In this document: positions 17,178 through 23,541 of the stretch, one piece after another
How positions within the stretch are numbered: position 1 is the first letter of the stretch
How the letters are laid out: every line of letters starts with the position of its first letter
DNA from: Roseburia hominis
GTDB lineage: Bacteria; Bacillota; Clostridia; Lachnospirales; Lachnospiraceae
Assembly: GCA_040702975.1 (NCBI GenBank)
Contig: CP159990.1
Span: 1,984,001 to 2,048,000, forward strand
Direction: 5' to 3'
Length of the DNA: 64,000 nt
Program-made: the position numbers and the translations under genes
The notes under the pieces: generated by a model
Told to the model about the DNA's origin: nothing
Databases searched by the model: none
The model's input: only the letters and a program-made list of their open reading frames with translations

Positions 17178-17816
17178 CAGGAATCCAGCGATATTTCAAT
17201 ACCGGAAACATATTTATCAGAAGATGCGACAGAAACAGAGTCTGCTGACAGTGCAGATGGGCAGCAAGTGTCAGAACATAAGAAAATTCTGATTGCCTAT
17301 TTTACATGGGTAGAAAATGCGGCGGATACTTCAGAAGTTGATGCCACCACATCAGCCAGCGTACAGCTCCCAGGAAATGTTGCGCAGATGGCAGCGTGGA
17401 TTCATCAGGAGGTTGGAGGGGAATTATTCTCTATCCGGGTAGAAGAACCGTATCCGGCGGATTATGATGCGTGTCTTGACCGGGCGGCGGATGAAAAGGC
17501 GGAAAATGCAAGGCCAAAGCTGGTGGAAAAGGTTTCAGACCTTTCAGAGTATGACGTGGTGTTTTTAGGGTATCCAAACTGGTGGTACAGCGCACCGATG
17601 GCTGTTTTTTCTTTCTTGGAGGAAAATGACCTTAGCGGCAAGAAGGTTGTGCTATTTTGCTCCCACGGGACAGGAGGGCTTGCATCCAGCGTGAAAGATA
17701 TTTCTGCTGTGCTTCCAGACAGTCAGATCGAAAGCAATGTGTTGGGTGTGTACCGTGATGATATATCGCAGTCACAGGAAACGATACAAAACTGGCTGGA
17801 AGAAATCGGCTATTGA
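17178..17816 (+). pseudogene. flavodoxin lipoprotein gene, 3' part, beyond the transposon
   Basis: This is the body of the gene that starts at 13545. It resumes with QESSDISIPETYLSED, a Glu/Ser-rich linker, then a flavodoxin domain (ILIAYFTWVENAADTSEVDA, VFLGYPNWWYSAPMA, VVLFCSHGTGGLASS) and ends with ETIQNWLEEIGY. The frame is otherwise undamaged. Without a start or signal peptide it is probably silent, although a TTG at 17163 inside the transposon end could start a cytoplasmic form. Confidence 0.9.
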
Positions 17817-17828
17817 AGGGATAAGGCA

Positions 17829-18005
17829 TATTTCCAGATTCATTTTGGGGCAAATTATGAAACAGGAGTTTATGGCTGGACAAAAAAACTGGATACCATT
17901 AAAGACAGTTGGTTTTCGCATCTGTCAGTTGAAGTTCCCGGTGAGAACGGTTCCAATGAGTGACTGGAAGCGGTAGATGATGGAACATATAACAGTCTGA
18001 AGTAA
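17829..18005 (+). pseudogene. decayed coding remnant, unidentified
   Basis: One frame reads as a plausible protein tail (FQIHFGANYETGVYGWTKKL, then SVEVPGENGSNE), meets a TGA near 17960, and continues DDGTYNSLK to a stop near 18005. It has no start codon or ribosome binding site. I do not recognise the family. Confidence 0.35.
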
Positions 18006-18046
18006 TGTCCGGTTCAGAGAAGATAAAGAAGAAGGAGGAGAAAATC

Positions 18047-19213
18047 ATGTTAGGAAATTTTACATATTCAAACCCAACAAAAATTTATTTTGGGGAGGAT
18101 TCCCTGCAGTATTTGGGCGAGGAACTTTCTAAATACGGGAAGACCGTTCAGTTGATTTACGGAGGCGGTTCTATCAAGAAAAATGGCATTTACGACCAGG
18201 TTATGGAACTGCTGAAGGAAAGTGGCAAGGTGGTCATTGAGGATGGCGGCGTGATGCCGAATCCTACCGTAGAGAAACTGCGGGAGGGTGTTCGGATTGC
18301 CAGAGAGAATCATGTGGATTTTCTGCTGGCTGTGGGCGGCGGCTCCTGTTGCGATTATGCTAAGGCGGTTTCCGTGTCTGTTCACTGTGATGAAGATCCA
18401 TGGGAAAAGTATTACATCCGTTTTGAGGAACCGGACTGTGAGATTGTCCCTGTTGGTTGTATACTGACAATGGTGGGTACTGGCAGCGAGATGAACGGCG
18501 GCGCAGTCATTACCAATCATGACCAAAAGCTGAAAATCGGCCATGTATTTGGGGATCAGGTGATGCCGAAGTTTGCAATTCTGAATCCTAAATTTACCTT
18601 TACCCTGCCGAGACGGCAGATGGTGGCGGGTATCTACGATATTTTCAATCACATCTGCGAGCAGTATTTCTCCGGCGAGGATGACAATACCAGCGATTAT
18701 ATCAGCGAGGCGTTGATGAAATCAGTGGTTCATAGTTCCCGAATCGCCATCCAGAATCCGGAGGATTATGAGGCAAGGTCGAATATCATGTGGGCGGCAA
18801 CCTGGGCGCTTAACACGCTTGTTTCCAGAGGAAAAAGCACAGACTGGATGGTTCATATGCTCGGGCAGTCTGTGGGCGCATATACCGATGCGACTCACGG
18901 AATGACGCTTTCCGCGGTTTCTCTGTCTTATTATCGGTACATCATGCCTTATGGCCTTGACAAGTTTCGCCGTTTCGCAGTGAATGTGTGGGAAGTTGAT
19001 ACCGACGGAAAATCCGATGAACAGATTGCCGAAGAAGGTCTTTCCCGCATGGAAGGCTGGATGAAGGAACTGGGTCTTGTGATGAATCTTGGTGAGCTGG
19101 GAGTAACAGAAGAAATGCTGGACCGCATCGCAGATGGGACGCTTATTATGGAGGGCGGATATAAGGTGTTGAATCATGATGAGGTGCTGGATATTTTGAA
19201 GATTAGTATGTGA
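18047..19213 (+). CDS. iron-containing alcohol dehydrogenase (YqhD/BDH type)
   Basis: A 388-residue group III alcohol dehydrogenase that should reduce aldehydes with NAD(P)H. The nucleotide-binding GGGS is at 97-100. The metal ligands are D198 and H202 (YDIFNHICEQ), H269 (MVHMLGQ) and H283 (DATHGMT), all present. GAAGGAGGAG ends six bases before the ATG at 18047. It closes the LysR-flavodoxin operon. YqhD-type enzymes are often tied to detoxification of reactive aldehydes, which fits the redox theme; the physiological substrate is unknown. Confidence 0.92.
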   Translation: MLGNFTYSNPTKIYFGEDSLQYLGEELSKYGKTVQLIYGGGSIKKNGIYDQVMELLKESGKVVIEDGGVMPNPTVEKLREGVRIARENHVDFLLAVGGGSCCDYAKAVSVSVHCDEDPWEKYYIRFEEPDCEIVPVGCILTMVGTGSEMNGGAVITNHDQKLKIGHVFGDQVMPKFAILNPKFTFTLPRRQMVAGIYDIFNHICEQYFSGEDDNTSDYISEALMKSVVHSSRIAIQNPEDYEARSNIMWAATWALNTLVSRGKSTDWMVHMLGQSVGAYTDATHGMTLSAVSLSYYRYIMPYGLDKFRRFAVNVWEVDTDGKSDEQIAEEGLSRMEGWMKELGLVMNLGELGVTEEMLDRIADGTLIMEGGYKVLNHDEVLDILKISM

Positions 19214-19417
19214 GCAGGCAAGTGAAAAAAATCAGAAAAGGCTTGAATTTGAAGCGAGCGAATATTTTAAGGAGCGGATAAAAGATCTGGCACTGGATTG
19301 AAGAAAAGGATGGGGAATTATTGTAGAAGAGAAGAGGTCTTTGGGGTGGCACGGTTGGGTAATCAACAGAGTCATAACAAATTTTCTTCCTTTCTACGAT
19401 CAGTTCAGGCGATCCAG

Positions 19418-19520
19418 TGCCAGAGAGACATTCTGCTGGCACGCGCTATGATTACCCAGTACGGCATGAGTGATGATTTCAGTATGGTCGCTATGGAAAC
19501 CATCACTGGTGAAGCATTAA
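19418..19520 (+). pseudogene. FtsH metalloprotease C-terminal remnant
   Basis: About 30 codons (RDILLARAMITQYGMSDDFS, then MVAMETITGEA) match the conserved segment near the C-terminus of the FtsH M41 peptidase domain. Nothing of the ATPase or HEXXH region is present. The stretch before it (19214-19417) holds only another coding-like tail ending near 19300. This looks like a deletion scar next to the metal transporter gene. Confidence 0.6.
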
Positions 19521-19534
19521 TTGTGACAGTTTCA

Positions 19535-20461
19535 TCACTCGTCCGTTTGGGCTGAATTTACATGCACCATGATATGTTTTACCTTTTGAAAATTCTTTTC
19601 AATATCCTCATGGACTTCTTCCGCAATTTTATGAGATTTCTCCAGAGTATAAGAACCATTCACTGCAATTTCTATATCTATATATATTTTGTTTCCAAAA
19701 ATACGCGTATGAAGCGAATCTATCCCCATAACTGCTTCGTTTCTCATAACGCGTTCATAAATTTGCCTTTCTGTTTCCTCGTCACAGGAATGATCCACCA
19801 ATTTATTGACAGCATCCTTAAAAATGTCATATGCAGCTTTAATGATAAATACAAAAATCACTAAACTTGCAATGGAATCCATAACTGGAAAGCCAAGCCT
19901 TGCTCCCGCAATTCCTATCAAAGCCCCTACAGAGGAAAACGCATCTGAACGGTGGTGCCATGCATCTGCCAGCAGTGCACTGGAGTCAATTCTTGCTGCA
20001 TTGACTTTTGTATACCAAAACATAGCCTCTTTGCTTACAATGGAAACGATTGCTGCAACCAGCGCTAAAATCCCCGGTATCTGCAAATCGCCATAATTGC
20101 CGGACAGAATATTTTTCAATGCTTCCATCCCAATGCCAAGTCCTGTCATAAACAGAATCATTGCTAGTATAATGGCCGCCACACATTCCATACGCTCATG
20201 CCCATAAGGATGTTCCTTATCTGCTTCCTTTGAAGCAAGTCTGATCCCGATAATTACCACTACTGTACTAAACACGTCCGATGCAGAATGAATAGCATCA
20301 CTAATCATCGCATTGGAATGAGCCACAATGCCCGATATAAGCTTAAACACAGACAATATCAAATTGCCTGTAATGCTCACGATTGACACTCTGTCTGCGA
20401 CTCTCTGGAAATTATTGTCCGGATCAACATATACTTTTTTCGTCATTCGACTTCCCCACAT
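19535..20461 (-). CDS. czcD: cation diffusion facilitator, probable Co/Ni/Zn exporter (CzcD-like)
   Basis: A 308-residue CDF transporter with six predicted transmembrane helices. The metal-site motifs of helices II and V are present: SDAIHSASDVFS (HxxxD) and ADAWHHRSDAFSS (HxxxD). A cytoplasmic C-terminal domain with HTRIFGNKIYIDIEI follows. GGAGG lies eight bases before the ATG. The mRNA leader contains a NiCo riboswitch, so the physiological role is probably export of cobalt and nickel in exchange for protons. The gene symbol is by analogy. Confidence 0.9.
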   Translation of the reverse strand: MWGSRMTKKVYVDPDNNFQRVADRVSIVSITGNLILSVFKLISGIVAHSNAMISDAIHSASDVFSTVVVIIGIRLASKEADKEHPYGHERMECVAAIILAMILFMTGLGIGMEALKNILSGNYGDLQIPGILALVAAIVSIVSKEAMFWYTKVNAARIDSSALLADAWHHRSDAFSSVGALIGIAGARLGFPVMDSIASLVIFVFIIKAAYDIFKDAVNKLVDHSCDEETERQIYERVMRNEAVMGIDSLHTRIFGNKIYIDIEIAVNGSYTLEKSHKIAEEVHEDIEKNFQKVKHIMVHVNSAQTDE

Positions 20462-20542
20462 ACTAAGTACCTCCTAAATGTTAGATAGCTCTATGACACC
20501 AATATATGTGGGGATTTATTATATTACCTTTATAAAAAAGTA

Positions 20543-20586
20543 TAAAAAATACCCACGAACCAGTATTAGCAACTACTGTCCCGTGG
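20543..20586 (-). terminator. riboswitch-controlled terminator upstream of czcD
   Basis: On the minus strand CCACGGGACAGTA can pair with TACTGGTTCGTGG, followed by GTATTTTTT. The 5' arm of this hairpin includes the 3' conserved GGGACAGT of the aptamer, so folding of the aptamer and of the terminator exclude each other. Metal binding should therefore prevent termination and switch the exporter on. Confidence 0.8.
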
Positions 20587-20653
20587 ATAGAAGATTCCAC
20601 TGCCACTCATGTGACCCGACTCCATGACCTATGGTCACGGTCTGTTCAGTTTG
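20570..20653 (-). promoter_or_regulatory. NiCo (czcD) riboswitch aptamer
   Basis: The minus strand reads ACTGAACAGACC, a TGACC/GGTCA hairpin, GGAGTCGGG, a GTCAC/GTGGC hairpin, GCAGTGGA/TCCAC and GGGACAGT. This follows the four-way junction layout and conserved joining bases of the published NiCo riboswitch class, which binds Co2+ or Ni2+ cooperatively. It lies in the leader of a CDF exporter gene, the usual context, with an overlapping intrinsic terminator. The match was made by eye against the remembered consensus. Confidence 0.85.
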
Positions 20654-20689
20654 TACTGTAGATTTATATGCAGTGCAAAGAGTGTTTAT

Positions 20690-20718
20690 AGATTAACATA
20701 GGTATCAAATATTGTCAA
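20690..20718 (-). promoter_or_regulatory. promoter of the riboswitch-czcD transcript
   Basis: On the minus strand a consensus -35 TTGACA (20718-20713) is followed after 17 bp by TAATCT (20695-20690). Transcription would start near 20683, about 30 bases before the aptamer. Both boxes lie in the left copy of the 426-bp repeat that flanks the IS1634 element; the other copy at 23116 carries the same boxes. Confidence 0.65.
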
Positions 20719-20793
20719 GCTGAAATGTGGAAAGTACCGCGGTAAACCTACAAAATTTGGGAAGTACCTTTCAAGGTTTGATGGGGACTAATA

Positions 20794-20853
20794 ATGAGAT
20801 TGTTGATTTATGGGGCAGGAGTTATTGGGTGTTTATATGCAACACTATTTTAG
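20794..20853 (+). pseudogene. ketopantoate reductase (PanE/ApbA) N-terminal remnant
   Basis: The 19 codons MRLLIYGAGVIGCLYATLF form the NAD(P)-binding GxGxxG start of a 2-dehydropantoate 2-reductase, then a TAG. The rest of the gene is missing and an unrelated fragment follows. The same remnant recurs in the right repeat copy at 23220-23279. Confidence 0.6.
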
Positions 20854-20861
20854 GAGGTCAA

Positions 20862-21004
20862 GGCCGGGGCAGGAGAAACTTGTAACAGTGGACATTGCAA
20901 GAAGAGAAGACGGATTTCTGATTATTATGGAATTTGGAGACGGGCAGGTCTCAGGATTGCAGCAGCTTGAGGCAGAGAGATTCTACAGGGCATTCAGAAT
21001 TTGA
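20862..21004 (+). pseudogene. ATP-grasp protein C-terminal remnant
   Basis: A frame ending at 21004 reads KLVTVDIARREDGFLIIMEF, then GDGQVSGLQQLEAERFYRAF. This is the C-terminal metal- and ATP-binding strand pattern of ATP-grasp (R2K-like) proteins. The N-terminal three quarters are absent. It is repeated at 23288-23430. Confidence 0.5.
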
Positions 21005-21038
21005 AAAAGGACAGGTGTGAGAAGCCTGTCCCTTTTTC
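21003..21038 (+). terminator. rho-independent terminator in the left repeat
   Basis: A long stem GAAAAAGGACAGG with CCTGTCCCTTTTTC can form, with a T run on either strand, so it may work in both directions. The same hairpin occurs in the right repeat copy at 23429-23464, where it would end the GGDEF/EAL transcript on the minus strand. Confidence 0.8.
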
Positions 21039-21115
21039 AAAGTTGCTCAGAGGGTAACACAAAGCAGTCCGAGATGCTTGAATCCTGTTACCGGTTGCCG
21101 CTCCCTCCTTTGCTC

Positions 21116-23115
21116 GGGAGTTTGACAGTTAAATAATGGAAAAAGTACTTGCAGGCCCCATAAAGCCTGTATTTTTTTGTCAAATCTTATTCGTTTTGTT
21201 GTGGCTATTTGTAGCTATATGTGGTATAATAAGGATTAGGAGGTGTTTGCCATGAAACTTACAGTAAGCAAATCGAAAAATTCTGCATCCTTTTATGTAC
21301 AGAAAACAATCCGAAAACCAGATGGCCGTGTGACCACTGTCACAGTTGAAAAACTTGGCAACCTGACAGAAGTCACCGCAAAAGCCGGTGGTAAGGATCC
21401 CTATGTATGGGCACAGGAGTATGTCAATGAATTAAATCGCAAAGAGTATGATGAGAACAAAGAAATCCTTATCAGCTATTCTCCTTCAAAGCTCCTGAAG
21501 AAAAATGAACAGAAGCTTTTTAACTGCGGTTATCTCTTCCTGCAGAACATTTATTATAGTTTGGGGCTGGACAAAATATGCAGGGATATTTCCTCCCGTC
21601 ATTCTTTTGCTTATGATTTGAATGATGTCCTTTCGAAGCTTATTTATACAAGAATTCTTTATCCATCTTCAAAACTGTCCTCCAACAGACAGGCCACGAA
21701 ATTTATTGAGCAGCCCACATTCGAACTGCATGACATCTACAGGACCCTTTCTGTCCTTTCGGAAGAAAATGATCTTATACAGGCACAGCTTTATAAAAAC
21801 AGCCAGAAGGTCTGCGAACGCAGGAAAGATGTCCTTTATTATGACTGTACGAATTACTTCTTTGAGATTGAAGAGGCAGATGATCTGCGCCGCTATGGAA
21901 AATCCAAACAGCACCAGCCCCTCCCTATCGTTGGTATGGGACTGTTCATGGATCACGACGGCATTCCGCTGGCCTTCGATATTTATCCCGGAAACAAAAA
22001 TGAACAGCCCACTTTGAAACCACTGGAGCAAAAAGTACTCCGCGATTACGGACTTGACCAGATCATCGTCTGTACAGATGCAGGGCTTTCTTCCAAGACA
22101 AACCGGAAGTTCAATGACAGAAAGATTAATGGTGTACAGCTCCGTAGTTTTATTACCATACAATCCATAAAACAGCTGCCTGACTATCTCAAGGATTTTG
22201 CACTTGATCCAGACGGATGGCACCTGCCAGGTTCTGATGAAACCTTTAATCTCAACGAGATCGATGAAGCAAAGAATTATAAAAACATTTTTTATAAGGA
22301 TCGCTGGATCAAAGAGGACCTCTCCCAACGGAAGATCAAAAAAGGAGCCCAGCCATTAGAACAACATCTGGTCGTTTCTTTTTCTCCAAAATATAAAGCT
22401 TATCAGAGGAAGATCCGGAACGGGCAGGTCGAGCGTGCACAGCAGCTTATTAATGATGGGAAGTATAAACAGCGTCCCAAGAACCAGAATGACCCGCACA
22501 GATTTATCTCCAGAGAGAAAGCAACCAAAGATGGAGAAGTCTGCTCAGAAGAGATCGTGTATCTTAATACAGATGCAATCCGGGAAGAAGAACGTTATGA
22601 TGGTTTCTATGCTGTATGCACGAACCTGGATGATATGAGTGTAGAAGAGATCGTAAGAATCAACAAGAAGCGCTGGGAGATTGAAGAATGTTTCCGGGTC
22701 ATGAAAACGGAATTCAGGGCCCGCCCCGTATACCTTCAGACAGAAGACCATATCCGTGCCCATTTCATCACTTGTTTTATAGCACTTGTTATCTACAGGA
22801 TTCTGGAAAAGGAACTCAAAGAAGCCTATACATGTGAGGAAATCATAGATACTTTAAAGAACATGATGATGGCCCGCCCCGGTGAGAAACTGGGGTACAC
22901 ACCCGTTTATACAAGGACGGATCTGACGGACAGACTACACGAAACAGCCGGATTCCGTACCGATTATCAAATCATAACTGATGTAAATATGAGGAAAATA
23001 ATACGAGCCTCAAAGAAGAAAAAGTAATAATATATAGCTACATTTTGAACAACAAAAAAATCCGTAGAAAGCTTGATTTTACAGCAATCTACGGATTTTT
23101 ACTGTCAAAGATGGG
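21116..23115 (+). mobile_element. IS1634-family insertion sequence, 2000 bp, with 426-bp flanking duplication
   Basis: The element carries one DDE transposase gene and near-terminal inverted repeats, TTTGACAGT at 21121-21129 and ACTGTCAAA at 23101-23109, with five or six extra bases outside them on each side. The flanking DNA is duplicated over 426 bp with one mismatch. IS1634 itself was described as making long, variable-length direct repeats, so the repeats are read here as one target duplication. Confidence 0.88.
21252..23027 (+). CDS. IS1634-family DDE transposase
   Basis: A 591-residue transposase. The N-terminal domain has KNSASFYVQKTIRKPDG and VTVEKLGNL. The catalytic residues read D198 (VLYYDCTNYFF), D276 (IIVCTDAGLS) and E478 (KRWEIEECFRVMK), with FDIYPGNKNEQPTL between the first two. 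All motifs are typical of the IS4-related IS1634 family. AGGAGGT lies eight bases before the ATG at 21252. The frame is intact, so the element may be active. Confidence 0.92.
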   Translation: MKLTVSKSKNSASFYVQKTIRKPDGRVTTVTVEKLGNLTEVTAKAGGKDPYVWAQEYVNELNRKEYDENKEILISYSPSKLLKKNEQKLFNCGYLFLQNIYYSLGLDKICRDISSRHSFAYDLNDVLSKLIYTRILYPSSKLSSNRQATKFIEQPTFELHDIYRTLSVLSEENDLIQAQLYKNSQKVCERRKDVLYYDCTNYFFEIEEADDLRRYGKSKQHQPLPIVGMGLFMDHDGIPLAFDIYPGNKNEQPTLKPLEQKVLRDYGLDQIIVCTDAGLSSKTNRKFNDRKINGVQLRSFITIQSIKQLPDYLKDFALDPDGWHLPGSDETFNLNEIDEAKNYKNIFYKDRWIKEDLSQRKIKKGAQPLEQHLVVSFSPKYKAYQRKIRNGQVERAQQLINDGKYKQRPKNQNDPHRFISREKATKDGEVCSEEIVYLNTDAIREEERYDGFYAVCTNLDDMSVEEIVRINKKRWEIEECFRVMKTEFRARPVYLQTEDHIRAHFITCFIALVIYRILEKELKEAYTCEEIIDTLKNMMMARPGEKLGYTPVYTRTDLTDRLHETAGFRTDYQIITDVNMRKIIRASKKKK

Positions 23116-23541
23116 AGATTAACATAGGTATCAAATATTGTCAAGCTGAAATGTGGAAAGTACCGCGGTAAACCTACAAAATTTGGGAAGTACCTTTCAA
23201 GGTTTGATGGGGACTAATAATGAGATTGTTGATTTATGGGGCAGGAGTTATTGGGTGTTTATATGCAACACTATTTTAGGAGGTCAAGGCCGGGGCAGGA
23301 GAAACTTGTAACAGTGGACATTGCAAGAAGAGAAGACGGATTTCTGATTATTATGGAATTTGGAGACGGGCAGGTCTCAGGATTGCAGCAGCTTGAGGCA
23401 GAGAGATTCTACAGGGCATTCAGAATTTGAAAAAGGACAGGTGTGAGAAGCCTGTCCCTTTTTCAAAGTTGCTCAGAGGGTAACACAAAGCAGTCCGAGA
23501 TGCTTGAATCCTGTTACCGGTCGCCGCTCCCTCCTTTGCTC
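23116..23541 (+). repeat. 426-bp direct repeat, right copy
   Basis: Matches 20690-21115 with one mismatch. Its right end is the true 3' end of the minus-strand GGDEF/EAL gene, so this copy keeps the original junction on that side, while the left copy keeps the original junction with the riboswitch promoter. Confidence 0.93.

Larger units (their letters stand above)
20690..21115 (+). repeat. 426-bp direct repeat, left copy (IS1634 target duplication)
   Basis: Identical to 23116-23541 except for one base (T at 21096, C at 23522). It contains the start of a ketopantoate-reductase-like gene, a fragment of an ATP-grasp gene, a terminator and, at its right edge, a copy of the last 26 bases of the GGDEF/EAL gene. 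The IS1634-family element lies exactly between the two copies. Confidence 0.93.

Noticed and set aside
20810..21004. The ATP-grasp fragment as part of a live biosynthetic cluster
   Set aside because: Only the last 45 or so codons remain and no partner genes are nearby.
20690..23541. The 426-bp repeats as two copies of a real 64-residue gene
   Set aside because: The frame is a splice of a ketopantoate-reductase start and an ATP-grasp end, without its own ribosome binding site; the repeats are better explained as a target duplication.
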